NCBI RefSeq assembly: GCF_013256625.1
Contig: NZ_CP053908.1
Location: 4,278,001-4,342,000 of the forward strand
From: Hymenobacter sp. BRD128
GTDB taxonomy: Bacteria; Bacteroidota; Bacteroidia; Cytophagales; Hymenobacteraceae
Length of the DNA stretch: 64,000 bases
Direction: 5' to 3'
Under the pieces are notes generated by a model. That model saw nothing but the letters and a program-made list of their open reading frames with translations. It was not told the origin of the DNA and did not search any database. Numbering within the stretch: position 1 is the first letter of the stretch; each line of letters begins with the position of its first letter. Positions 32,106 through 44,463 of this stretch are shown in pieces. A program made the translations under genes and the position numbers.

Positions 32106-32469
32106 GTACGCCGTGCTGCGCGTGGTGCCCCGCGTGGAGCGCGAAGAGTTTCTTAATGTGGGCGTTATCCTTTACTGCTCGGCTCAGGGTTTTCTGCAAG
32201 CCACCTGCGAGCTAAACGAGGCCCGCCTGCACGCCTTTGCTGGCGCGTCGCTCGACCTGGCCGATGTGCGCGCGCGCCTGCGCTCGTTCGAGCGCATTTG
32301 CCAGGGCCGGGCCACGGGCGGGCCCATCGGGCAGCTAGCCATTGCCTCGCGCTTTCGCTGGCTCACGGCCCAGCGCAGCACCATCGTTCAGACCTCACCC
32401 GTCCACCCCGGCCTCTGCGATAATGCCGCCGCAACTCTGGCTAGGCTGCACGCCGAGCTGGTTCAGTAA
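32083..32469 (+). CDS. DUF3037 family protein
   Basis: 128 residues from ATG 32083, inside the end of the HipA-like gene. It begins AKHLYEYAVLRVVPRVEREEFLNVGVILYC, the conserved opening of DUF3037 proteins, and has RLRSFERICQGRATGGPIGQLAIASRFRWLTAQRSTIVQTSPVHPGLC in the second half. DUF3037 genes are usually found beside this HipA-like kinase, suggesting a two-protein unit. Function is unknown; no DNA-binding motif is visible, so it is not an obvious HipB-type partner. Confidence 0.87.
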   Translation: MPAKHLYEYAVLRVVPRVEREEFLNVGVILYCSAQGFLQATCELNEARLHAFAGASLDLADVRARLRSFERICQGRATGGPIGQLAIASRFRWLTAQRSTIVQTSPVHPGLCDNAAATLARLHAELVQ

Positions 32470-32501
32470 AGAGCTAGGCTGTCTGAGCAATTGTGCTACT
32501 T

Positions 32502-33482
32502 CTAGTGCGCCAGCACCCAGCCGCCGCTCGCCGCCAGCTCAATGCCCACTTCCTGGCCTGGCGCCACTCCTTCTATAGTAGCAGTACGCAGCCGTATCGT
32601 ATTTTCAGGTAATTGAATTGCTACTTCGTAGAAGCTGCCAAAAAAGCGTATTGCTTGCACGATACCGGGCAGGCCTTGGCCAGTGGCTGCCAGTCGCACC
32701 TGCTCGGGACGTACCATGAGTGGGCTGGCTTGCCGGAGAGTTGGGGCCAACTGTTGCGCTTCATTTCCAACCACCAAATTATAGTCCCCAAAAAGAGCGG
32801 CGGTGTATTCGTTTACGGGGTGGCTATAGATTTCTAAAGGCGTTCCCCGCTGCACCACCTGCCCTCGCTGCAGCACCATAATTTCATCGGCCCACGATAG
32901 TGTATCCGCCGCATCATGCGATACCAACAGGCAGGTAATACCCAGTTGCTGCCCTAGCTGCTCGATAATTCCCTGCATTACCTGCTTGTGCACCCGGTCC
33001 AGATTAGAAAATGGCTCATCCAGCAATAACAAGCGAGGTGCTCCTAGCAACAGGCGCGCCAGTGCTACCCGCTGCTGCTCCCCGCCCGATAGCTCATCGG
33101 TGCGCCGGGCCAGCAAGTGGTCGATGCGGCACAGCGTATAAATAGCCTGGGCCTCACCAGCAGGACGTTTGCTGGCGTACTGTAATACCTGGACTACCCG
33201 CAAAAACTTCGGCAAATCAGACCGTTGGGATAGATAAGCCACCCCCGGATGGCCCGGTACCAAGGCTACCGCCGGCCCGCGCACCCGGCTGCCCGCAATG
33301 CGTATCTCCCCGGTACTTGGCTGCACCAAGCCCGCAATCAATTGTAGCAACGTACTTTTTCCGGCCCCGCTCTCCCCGGCCAGAGCCAGTCTTTGGCCTT
33401 GCAACTGCCTAAAGCTTAGCGGATATAATACAGTAATGCCTCTTTCTACAAAGCTGACCTCTGCTACCTCAACTAACGCCAT
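32502..33482 (-). CDS. ABC transporter ATP-binding protein (PotA/FbpC type)
   Basis: 326 residues from ATG 33482 (MALVEVAEVSF); an earlier ATG at 33518 is possible. Walker A is GESGAGKST, the signature is LSGGEQQR, Walker B is LLLLDEPF, and the switch His is in LLVSHD. After the ATPase domain (to ~235) comes a TOBE-like C-terminal domain (EAQQLAPTLRQASPLMVRPEQVRLAATG), as in ATPases that power uptake of polyamines, iron or sulfate. No permease or binding protein is next to it, so the substrate is open. A minus-strand -7 box (TAGCTTTG at 33534-33541) lies upstream. Confidence 0.92.
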   Translation of the reverse strand: MALVEVAEVSFVERGITVLYPLSFRQLQGQRLALAGESGAGKSTLLQLIAGLVQPSTGEIRIAGSRVRGPAVALVPGHPGVAYLSQRSDLPKFLRVVQVLQYASKRPAGEAQAIYTLCRIDHLLARRTDELSGGEQQRVALARLLLGAPRLLLLDEPFSNLDRVHKQVMQGIIEQLGQQLGITCLLVSHDAADTLSWADEIMVLQRGQVVQRGTPLEIYSHPVNEYTAALFGDYNLVVGNEAQQLAPTLRQASPLMVRPEQVRLAATGQGLPGIVQAIRFFGSFYEVAIQLPENTIRLRTATIEGVAPGQEVGIELAASGGWVLAH

Positions 33483-33533
33483 TTCAATTTGAAAACAATA
33501 GGTAAGCAAAAGCTGCATATTGCTGCTTGCTCA

Positions 33534-33541
33534 CAAAGCTA
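33534..33541 (-). promoter_or_regulatory. -7 promoter element for the ABC ATPase gene
   Basis: Minus-strand TAGCTTTG matches TAnnTTTG. The CAA that could be a -33 element is at 33568-33570, slightly too far (26 bases). Confidence 0.5.
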
Positions 33542-33716
33542 GGCCTATCTCTCGGGCGACACTGTACCAAGGAACACTGGCATCAAACGGACTAAGATTG
33601 GCTTGCATTGCCAATGTCATCATAGTGGGGGCCTCCACTACAAATGAAGTTGTAAACTTTCACGCCCTATTCTCAGGCACTTACTTTAATCCTGGCTAAA
33701 ATTTTGACGTAGCAGC
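33542..33716. other. Non-coding stretch upstream of the rrn promoters
   Basis: No open reading frame, repeat or motif was recognised here. It separates the minus-strand ABC ATPase promoter from the first rrn promoter. Base composition is more AT-rich than in the neighbouring genes. Confidence 0.6.
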
Positions 33717-33746
33717 TTGCCCTAGTCAAAAGGAGCAGTACTTTTG
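33717..33746 (+). promoter_or_regulatory. rrn promoter P1
   Basis: TTG (33717-33719), 19 bases, TACTTTTG (33739-33746). A full match to the Bacteroidota housekeeping pattern. First of three tandem promoters ahead of 16S. Confidence 0.85.
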
Positions 33747-33887
33747 CAGTCCCAAAACGGCAACTGGCCTTTGGGAGAGGATAAAAGCGCTTGTTTTTAG
33801 AAAAAGATTTGGGAAGGAACCTAACGGCTCGCCTACTTGTCTAATAACTCGCTTCGTAATAGTAACGAAAGATATTTCCTTTTTCAG

Positions 33888-33918
33888 TTGTTGCGGAGCC
33901 AAAAAAGAGTTACCTTTG
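33888..33918 (+). promoter_or_regulatory. rrn promoter P2
   Basis: TTG (33888-33890), 20 bases, TACCTTTG (33911-33918). Followed by a purine-rich AT stretch. Confidence 0.85.
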
Positions 33919-33992
33919 CACCCCGCTTCAACCGGAGGCGGCTAGACTGAAAAAACGAGAAAAGAAAAAACCTGAAATTTTTCTTTTCAAAT

Positions 33993-34022
33993 TTGGAAAG
34001 TCAAAAAATTCAGCTACCTTTG
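33993..34022 (+). promoter_or_regulatory. rrn promoter P3
   Basis: TTG (33993-33995), 19 bases, TACCTTTG (34015-34022). Closest to 16S, with a leader of about 240 bases. Confidence 0.87.
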
Positions 34023-34107
34023 CACTCCCAATTAAAACAGGGCGCTGCAAACAGCGAAAAGGGGCCGCCTACTTAGCCCACCAAGTTGCTTCAACTGGAA
34101 GCAACCA

Positions 34108-34118
34108 ACGTTCTTTGA
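34108..34118 (+). promoter_or_regulatory. boxA-like antitermination site in the rrn leader
   Basis: ACGTTCTTTGA. An identical 11-mer recurs before 23S (35929-35939). The placement, one copy in the leader and one in the spacer, matches boxA sites that recruit Nus factors to rRNA transcripts in other bacteria. The functional call is by analogy. Confidence 0.6.
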
Positions 34119-34266
34119 ATGACGGAAATAGACAAAAATAGGAAGGCGTTTCCAGATGCTTCGGCAAAGGAAACGACTACGTAAAATGAATTAGATTTAA
34201 CTCGTCAATACGAGTCGGATTAGCACTCGACATCAGCCCATGTTCGCATGGGTGCAGGAATATTTT

Positions 34267-35784
<1,518 letters not shown>

Positions 35785-35928
35785 GGAGCAATCTCGACTC
35801 GTGACGTTTTACATTTAAAATATTTTACACAAAATATCCTCCTATTCATTGTCTATTTCCTCATTCTAAGTTATTAAATAATATGACTTTAGAGTTATAT
35901 TATTCATTTGCTACCGATTGGGTAGTAA

Positions 35929-35939
35929 ACGTTCTTTGA
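35929..35939 (+). promoter_or_regulatory. boxA-like site upstream of 23S
   Basis: ACGTTCTTTGA, identical to the leader copy at 34108-34118. It lies next to the 23S processing stem. Confidence 0.6.
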
Positions 35940-35966
35940 CGTAAGGGAAAACAAGAAAGAGAAGTA
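35938..35966 (+). other. 23S processing stem, 5' arm
   Basis: GACGTAAGGGAAAA (35938) and the following GAAAGAGAAGTA can pair with TACTTCTTTTTCTTTTCCC and TTATGTC at 38962-38987 around the 23S gene. Such stems are cut by RNase III. Pairing judged by eye, with some bulges. Confidence 0.6.
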
Positions 35967-36030
35967 CAAAGCGGGTGTGTCCGTCACAGACGGATGCACA
36001 GTTCTCCTACACTTCGAGTGTAGAGAATCG

Positions 36031-38947
<2,917 letters not shown>

Positions 38948-38961
38948 GCCCACTAGCTTTC

Positions 38962-38987
38962 TACTTCTTTTTCTTTTCCCTTATGTC
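38962..38987 (+). other. 23S processing stem, 3' arm
   Basis: Pairs with the 5' arm at 35938-35966 to bring together the ends of 23S before RNase III cleavage. Confidence 0.6.
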
Positions 38988-39032
38988 AACGGTTTTGCTA
39001 TTGGTCCCTGAACACGACCAGTAACGCCAGCA

Positions 39033-39141
39033 ATGGTGGCTTTAGCCCGGGTGTTCACCTCTTCCCATTCCGAACAGAGTCGTTAAGCCCCGGTGCGCCT
39101 ATGGTACTGCCCTCACCGGTGGGAGAGTCGGTCGCCGCCAA
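39033..39141 (+). rRNA. rrf: 5S ribosomal RNA
   Basis: About 109 bases. The 5' TGGTGGC pairs with GCCGCCA near the 3' end to form the terminal stem. The conserved CACCTCTTCCCATTCCGAACAGAG loop region is present. Completes the 16S-23S-5S operon. Confidence 0.95.
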
Positions 39142-39152
39142 CTTTTTTGCAA

Positions 39153-39202
39153 CAAGAGTCCTCCTGCTTCGCTTTCACCAGCGACTAGCAGGAGGACTCT
39201 TG
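39153..39202. terminator. Hairpin after the rrn operon
   Basis: CAAGAGTCCTCCTGCT (39153-39168) is the reverse complement of AGCAGGAGGACTCTTG (39187-39202), a 16-bp perfect stem. It has no T-run directly after it on the plus strand. It is probably the end of the rRNA transcript. Confidence 0.65.
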
Positions 39203-39462
39203 CGTTGAGTCATAACGAGGCGCGAAGCGGCGCGCACAAAAATCTCGGGGCTGGCCGTCCAGACTTTTTGATTAATTTCTTCGAGTGACAGCACCAGTTT
39301 TTTGGCCCTGCGCTTGTTAAGGCTTTTGCGCATGTGGGTACCACCACCGGCCATGCCACCGCGTAGCAAACTGATGACTACCAGCCTTCGTTTTTGGAGT
39401 CTTGTCGTTAAGAGACTATTTCGGGATGCTGCTCAAATTGAGCGAGTAATTCCTTTATGTAA
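39203..39462. other. Non-coding stretch after the rrn operon
   Basis: No gene was called here. One short minus-strand frame (from 39333, MRKSLNKRRAKKLVLSLEEI, running into the rrn hairpin) has no recognised family and is left out. Confidence 0.5.
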
Positions 39463-39523
39463 TTATCAACTTCTCACTCTACTCCCGCCCGCTAAGAGTA
39501 GGAGTAGAGTGAGGAGTTGATAA
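39463..39523. terminator. Terminator of the hppD-hmgA transcript
   Basis: A 23-base arm (39463-39485) pairs with 39501-39523, with one G-U. It lies 5 bases past the hmgA stop on the minus strand. Confidence 0.75.
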
Positions 39524-39528
39524 GTTTG

Positions 39529-40737
39529 TTATTCAAGACGTTCGAGGCGTTGGTCGGGGCTAGCGGTAGTGGGGCTGGCGGGCTCCAGCCACGACTGGTA
39601 GTACACGCCATCATCAAGTTTTAGCGCGGCTTCGGTCAGCATAAGCGGACGGAAGGTGTCAATCATCACTGCCCATTCGTCGGTGCCGGTTTTGCCGATG
39701 CTGCGCTCATAGGCACCCGGCGCGGGGCCGTGCGGAATGCCGCCGGGGTGCAGCGTGATGTGGCCCTGGGCGATGTTGTTGCGCGACATGAAGTTGCCAT
39801 CCACGTAATACAGCACCTCGTCGGAGTCGATATTGGAGTGGTGGTAGGGCGCCGGAATGGCCTGCGGATGGTAATCGAACAGCCGGGGCACAAACGAGCA
39901 CACCACAAATGCCTTCGTCTCGAACTGCTGGTGCACGGGTGGCGGTTGGTGCACTTTGCCGGTGACGGGCTGAAAGTCGCGGATATTCATCCCGTAGGGA
40001 TAATTATACCCATCCCAGCCCACCACATCGAAGGGGTGGCTAGGGTACACCAACTCGTGCAAGATACCCTGCTTCTTGATTTTGATGGTGAAGTCGCCTA
40101 GCTCGTCGTGCGTTTCGAGTTCTTCCGGCAGCTTGTAGTCGCGCTCCGAGTAGGGCGCGTGTTCCAGCAGCTGGCCAAAGTAATTGCGGTATCGCTTGGG
40201 CGTATAAATAGGGTGAAACGACTCGGCAATAAATAGCCGATTATCCTCCGTATCAAACTCGATTTGGTAGATAATGCCGCGTGGCACCAACAGGTAGTCG
40301 CCCGGCCCGAAGCGGATGTTGCCGAGTTGGGTGTGCAGCTTGCCGCTGCCTTTGTGAATAAACAGCAGCTCGTCGGCATCAGCATTTTTATAGAAATACG
40401 CCGTGAGCGAGTGGCGCGGGGCAGCCAGCACGATATGCACGTCGCTATTTACCAGCACCGGCGTGCGGCTAGCCAGGTAATCCTCCTGCGGCGGCACCTC
40501 GAAGCCTTTTAAGAGCCGAGCCTTGATGCTTTTCGCAATCGCAATTTTGGGCGTGAGGTCGGTCTCGCCCACAATTTCCTGCACCGTGGTGGGCCGGCGC
40601 AGGTGGTACAGTAGCGACGACATACCCTCGAAGCCGATGGTGCCGAACAATTGCTCGTAGTACAGGCCGCCCTCAGGCTTCTCAAATACCGTGTGGCGCG
40701 TGTGCGGCAAGCGGCCAAGCTTGTGGTAGATGGGCAT
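39529..40737 (-). CDS. hmgA: Homogentisate 1,2-dioxygenase
   Basis: 402 residues from ATG 40737 (MPIYHKLGRLPHTRHTVFEKPEGGLYYEQL), matching the N-terminus of bacterial homogentisate dioxygenases; upstream codons are not part of it. It opens the homogentisate ring to maleylacetoacetate using Fe2+. The C-terminal part has the iron-ligand region (RLFDYHPQAIPAPYHHSNIDSDEVLYYVDGNFMSR) and HPGGIPHGP. It is downstream of the HPPD gene (168 bases between) on the same strand, so tyrosine is converted to homogentisate and then ring-opened by this pair. The next enzymes (maleylacetoacetate isomerase, fumarylacetoacetase) are not in the window. Confidence 0.96.
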   Translation of the reverse strand: MPIYHKLGRLPHTRHTVFEKPEGGLYYEQLFGTIGFEGMSSLLYHLRRPTTVQEIVGETDLTPKIAIAKSIKARLLKGFEVPPQEDYLASRTPVLVNSDVHIVLAAPRHSLTAYFYKNADADELLFIHKGSGKLHTQLGNIRFGPGDYLLVPRGIIYQIEFDTEDNRLFIAESFHPIYTPKRYRNYFGQLLEHAPYSERDYKLPEELETHDELGDFTIKIKKQGILHELVYPSHPFDVVGWDGYNYPYGMNIRDFQPVTGKVHQPPPVHQQFETKAFVVCSFVPRLFDYHPQAIPAPYHHSNIDSDEVLYYVDGNFMSRNNIAQGHITLHPGGIPHGPAPGAYERSIGKTGTDEWAVMIDTFRPLMLTEAALKLDDGVYYQSWLEPASPTTASPDQRLERLE

Positions 40738-40905
40738 TGGGTGGGTGGGGAAGGACTGAATAAAAACGTCTGTCACTGCGGCGAAACGCAGTGGAGCGCG
40801 GCGCGGCAATCGTACCTGAACGATACCTGTGCTACTAACTCGTTCTGCTAGTTTCGTTCTAGGGCGAGTGCTTCGCTTTGTGCGCAACGACAATCGGCGC
40901 GCACA

Positions 40906-42036
40906 TTACAAATTGCCCCGGCGGTCCTGTTCGCGCTCCAGGCTCTCAAACAGAGCTTTAAAATTACCGGCGCCGAAACTCTTGGCACCCTTGCGCTGGA
41001 TGATTTCAAAAAATACCGTGGGACGGTCCTCTACCGGCTTAGTGAAAATCTGGAGCAGGTAGCCTTCTTCGTCGCGGTCGGCCATGATGCGCTGGGCGCG
41101 CAGGGCCTCCACATCCTCGTCGAGGTGGCCCACGCGGGCCAGCAGCGTATCGTAGTAGCTATCGGGTGTATTCAAAAACTCCACGCCGCGGCTACGCAGC
41201 TCGCGCACCGTGCCGATAATATCGTCGGTAGCTACGGCGATGTGCTGCACGCCCTCACCCTCGTAAAAGGTGAGGTACTCCTCAATCTGCGACTTTTTCT
41301 TGCCCTCGGCCGGCTCGTTGATGGGAAATTTGACGTAGCCGTTGCCGTTGCTCATCACCTTGCTCATCAGGGCTGAGTACTCGGTCGTAATTTGCTTATC
41401 GTCAAAGCTCAGGATGTTGGCAAAGCCCATCACGTCCTCGTACCACTTCACGGTAGCATTCATGCGGTTCCAGCCCACGTTGCCCACGCAGTGGTCTACG
41501 TAGCGCAGGCCCACTTCGCTAGGGCTAAAATCGGACTGCTGGGCCACGTAGCCGGGCAGAAAGGCGCCGTGGTAGTTTTTGCGCTCCACAAACAGGTGCA
41601 CCGTTTCGCCATAGGTGTAGATGCCGGCCGTGCGCACCTCACCGTGCGCATCGGTGAGCACCTGGGGCTCCTGGTAGCTGCGGGCGCCGCGGCTCATGGT
41701 TTTTTCGTAGCTCTCGAAGGCGTCATCCACCCACAGGGCCAAGATTTTAACGCCGTCGCCGTGCTGGCGCACGTGTTCCGAAATCTCGTGGTCGGAGTGC
41801 ATAGCGGTAGTGAGTACCAGCCGAATTTTGCCCTGCTGCACTACGTAGCTGGCACGGTCGCGCACGCCGGTTTCGGGGCCGGCGTAGGCCACCGTTTGGA
41901 ACCCGAACGCGGCCTTGTAATAGTAGGCCGCCTGCTTGGCATTGCCGACGTAAAATTCCAGGTAATCAGTGCCGAGCAGCGGCAAGAAATCGGTGGTGGC
42001 GCGCTGTTGTAGCTCCTGGGCAACGAGGGTTTCCAT
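40906..42036 (-). CDS. hppD: 4-hydroxyphenylpyruvate dioxygenase
   Basis: 376 residues from ATG 42036 (METLVAQELQQ); a longer frame upstream has no family support. Two VOC-type halves are present: LGTDYLEFYVGNAKQAAYYYKAAFGFQTVAY and VGLRYVDHCVGNVGWNRMNATVKWYEDVMGF, then EGVQHIAVATDDI and DEEGYLLQIFTKPVEDRPTVFFEIIQRKGAKSFGAGNFKALFESLE, which hold the iron-binding His and Glu positions and the conserved C-terminal helix. It converts 4-hydroxyphenylpyruvate (from tyrosine) to homogentisate. Divergent from a LysR-type regulator across a short region with repeated TTCTTAT half-sites. Confidence 0.97.
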   Translation of the reverse strand: METLVAQELQQRATTDFLPLLGTDYLEFYVGNAKQAAYYYKAAFGFQTVAYAGPETGVRDRASYVVQQGKIRLVLTTAMHSDHEISEHVRQHGDGVKILALWVDDAFESYEKTMSRGARSYQEPQVLTDAHGEVRTAGIYTYGETVHLFVERKNYHGAFLPGYVAQQSDFSPSEVGLRYVDHCVGNVGWNRMNATVKWYEDVMGFANILSFDDKQITTEYSALMSKVMSNGNGYVKFPINEPAEGKKKSQIEEYLTFYEGEGVQHIAVATDDIIGTVRELRSRGVEFLNTPDSYYDTLLARVGHLDEDVEALRAQRIMADRDEEGYLLQIFTKPVEDRPTVFFEIIQRKGAKSFGAGNFKALFESLEREQDRRGNL

Positions 42037-42111
42037 GATGGGATAAGGGTGGGATAAGGTTGGCTTTGAGCGCAATACTAATGCCTGTTAGCCAGCTTGT
42101 CCAATATCGGC

Positions 42112-42140
42112 TTCTTATGAGGCTAATAAGAATTTCTTAT
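42112..42140. promoter_or_regulatory. Putative LysR operator between hppD and its regulator
   Basis: TTCTTAT (42112-42118), N7, ATAAGAA (42126-42132), then a third copy TTCTTAT (42134-42140). A dyad plus an extra half-site is typical of LysR-type control regions. It lies 14 bases before the regulator ATG at 42154 and 76 bases from the hppD start. Inferred by position and symmetry. Confidence 0.6.
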
Positions 42141-42153
42141 CGAAATTTGCCAG

Positions 42154-43044
42154 ATGGAACTTCGCCAGCTGCGCTACTTTGCCGAGGTTGCCACCGCGCT
42201 GCACTACGGCCGGGCCGCCGAGAAATTGTGCGTGTCGCAGCCCGCTTTGAGCCAGCAGATTCAGCTATTGGAAAGCGAGCTAGGGGTCGAGTTATTTGAC
42301 CACCAGCAGCGCACGCGCCAGCGCCGGGTGGTGCTCACCGAAGCCGGCGTTGCGTTTCTGGCCGAAGCACAAAACCTGCTGCACCTTAGCCGCCAGGCCA
42401 TTGAGAACGTGCGCCGCGTGGGCTCGCAGCAGAAAACGGTAGAACTGGGCTACTACCAGCTGCTGCGCCCCGACCGGCTGGTGGGTATTGTGCAGCGCTT
42501 CAGCGCCAGCTTTCCCGATGTGCAATTTCACCTGCACGAGCTGCCCACTTTTCGGGCGGTGCAGGAGGCGCTGGTGGCCGGCCGCATCGGGCTAGGCCTC
42601 ACCATGTTGCCGCTCCTGCACACGGAGCTGGCGGCGCGGCCCTTTGGCCAGGGCGGGCTAGCCGTGGCCCTGCCCACGGCGCACCCGTTGGCTAGCCTAG
42701 CCGAAGTGCCCCTGGAAGCGCTAGCCCACGAAAAATGGGTCGAAATCAGCCGCCCGTTGCACCCGGTATACGATGAGATAGAGCACCTGTGCCAGCAGGC
42801 GGGCTTCAGTCGGCGCGGCGCCATTGTGCAGGAAGTATCGTCGCTGGAACTGCTCAGCAACCTGGTGCGGCTGGGGTTGGGGGTGGCCTTCGTGCCTTCG
42901 TTCTTCGACCTAAGCACGGTACCGGGCGTGGTGGCTAGGCCCCTGCGCGTGGCGGGCGGCGAAAACGTGCTGCTCACGCAGTGCGTGGCCTATTTGGCCG
43001 AGCGGCCCGCGCCATTGCTGCAGGCGCTAGTGGCGCTGGTATGA
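42154..43044 (+). CDS. LysR-type transcriptional regulator
   Basis: 296 residues, the normal length. The N-terminal winged helix is clear (LRQLRYFAEVATALHYGRAAEKLCVSQPALSQQIQLLESELGVELFDH), followed by the long linker helix and a two-lobed ligand-binding domain (from about residue 92). It is divergent from hppD-hmgA and is very likely its regulator, perhaps sensing tyrosine-derived intermediates; this is inferred from position and the operator between them. The last gene before the convergent FAD oxidoreductase. Confidence 0.92.
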   Translation: MELRQLRYFAEVATALHYGRAAEKLCVSQPALSQQIQLLESELGVELFDHQQRTRQRRVVLTEAGVAFLAEAQNLLHLSRQAIENVRRVGSQQKTVELGYYQLLRPDRLVGIVQRFSASFPDVQFHLHELPTFRAVQEALVAGRIGLGLTMLPLLHTELAARPFGQGGLAVALPTAHPLASLAEVPLEALAHEKWVEISRPLHPVYDEIEHLCQQAGFSRRGAIVQEVSSLELLSNLVRLGLGVAFVPSFFDLSTVPGVVARPLRVAGGENVLLTQCVAYLAERPAPLLQALVALV

Positions 43045-43111
43045 TAAGAAACCAAGAAGTTGGCATGAAAAATTACCGGGTAGCTACTTCTCCACTCCTC
43101 ATTCCAGCTAC

Positions 43112-44392
43112 TTAATGCACTAACAGCATGTCGGCTACTTGGCGGCCGGTGCCCAGCGCGGCATTGAGCGAGGGGTAGCTAACCCAATCACCGCAGCGAA
43201 AAAGCGTATCGCCGAGCTGCAATTCCTGCTGGGCGGGCTGGCCGGGCCCGTATACGGGCAGCGCCTGCTCGATGCGGTAGGTGCGCAGGTGCCGCCACAT
43301 ATTAGCCACTGGCCCAAACCAGGCTATCAGCTCGGCGCGCAGGCGGGCAGTTAGCGCATCTTCCGGCAAGCCGTGCTCGCCGTGGGTGCTCACCGATACG
43401 AGGCCCTGGCCAAGGGGCGCCACGCTGGCACCCGTTTCGGCCGGGAAGGCCACGTTGTGTACCAGCGCGCCGGGCCGGGCATTGAGGTGCAGAATGTTGT
43501 GGCCGTGGCTGGGCGCGGCGCCGGCCGTGGCAAAGTAGGTGCAGGTGGTGGGCCGGGCAGCGGGGCTAGCCGGGGCCGGCAAGTCGGCCCCCAGCAGGCG
43601 GGCGGCGGCCGGGCCATCGGTGGCCAGCACCACGGCCGCGGCGGCCAGGGTTTCGCCGCTGGCCAGGTGCACGCGGCGGCCACCTTCGGATACGGCCATT
43701 ACAGGCATACTTAGGCGAATAGCCTCGGCGGGCAGGCGGGCGGCCAGCTGCTCGGGCAGTTGCTGCATGCCGAGGGCGGGCACCGCCGCCGCACCCTGCG
43801 CAAACTGCTGAAACACGAACTCGAAGAAATTACTGGCCGTGCCAAGCTCGCGGTCGAGGTACACGCCGCCAAAGAAAGGCTTGAAGAAATTCGTGATAAT
43901 CTGCTCGCTCCAGCCGTAGCGGTGCAGGTAGTCAATTGTCGCCACACTGGGCCGGGCTAGCAGCTGTGCGGGCGTGCAGCCAGCCAACTGCGCTACCAGC
44001 TTGGCCAATAAAAGTTTGTCCTTGGCCGTGCCGATGGGCGAGGCCAGGGCGGCAAAGGCCATAATAGGCGCGTGCAGCGGATTTTCGAGCGTGGTTTCGT
44101 GCCCGTCGGTCATTCTAACAACTGCGCCCGAGCGAAACGATTTGAGGTTCAGCGCCCCGTAGTCGAACATGCGCCGGGCCTCGGGGTAGTTGGTCAGCAA
44201 AATCTGGAAGCCCCGGTCGAGCCGAAAGCCGTCGGGCGTGACATCGGTGCGCACCCGGCCGCCCACGGCGTCGGTAGCTTCGAGCACCAGCACGGGCCGC
44301 CCGGCGCGGTGCAGCCAGTTGGCGCAGGCTAGCCCGGCCATGCCCGCGCCGATAATGATAATGGGGTCAGTAGAACCAGTAGAATTAGCCAT
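43112..44392 (-). CDS. FAD-dependent oxidoreductase (amine oxidase/phytoene desaturase-like)
   Basis: 426 residues from ATG 44392 (MANSTGSTD). The N-terminal FAD-binding motif is PIIIIGAGMAGLACANWLHRAGRPVLVLEATDAVGGRVRTDVTPDGFRLDRGFQIL (GxGxxG plus the Glu that binds the ribose and the following GGR). This is the flavin-containing amine oxidase superfamily, which also includes phytoene desaturases and protoporphyrinogen oxidases. The C-terminal end (GDTLFRCGDWVSYPSLNAALGTGRQVADML) has the second FAD contact. No partner genes identify the substrate; carotenoid or haem-type roles are possible. Confidence 0.9.
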   Translation of the reverse strand: MANSTGSTDPIIIIGAGMAGLACANWLHRAGRPVLVLEATDAVGGRVRTDVTPDGFRLDRGFQILLTNYPEARRMFDYGALNLKSFRSGAVVRMTDGHETTLENPLHAPIMAFAALASPIGTAKDKLLLAKLVAQLAGCTPAQLLARPSVATIDYLHRYGWSEQIITNFFKPFFGGVYLDRELGTASNFFEFVFQQFAQGAAAVPALGMQQLPEQLAARLPAEAIRLSMPVMAVSEGGRRVHLASGETLAAAAVVLATDGPAAARLLGADLPAPASPAARPTTCTYFATAGAAPSHGHNILHLNARPGALVHNVAFPAETGASVAPLGQGLVSVSTHGEHGLPEDALTARLRAELIAWFGPVANMWRHLRTYRIEQALPVYGPGQPAQQELQLGDTLFRCGDWVSYPSLNAALGTGRQVADMLLVH

Positions 44393-44463
44393 AACGAATA
44401 GCAGAAGCGAGAAAAGCAGCTTTACGTACAAACGGCACCGTTCAGCCTAAACGGCCGGCGCCG

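Noticed and set aside
39175..39333. Minus-strand frame of about 52 codons after the 5S gene (MRKSLNKRRAKKLVLSLEEI)
   Set aside because: No family match, it runs into the rrn hairpin, and it has no ribosome-binding or promoter support. It could be a small protein, but I cannot support it.
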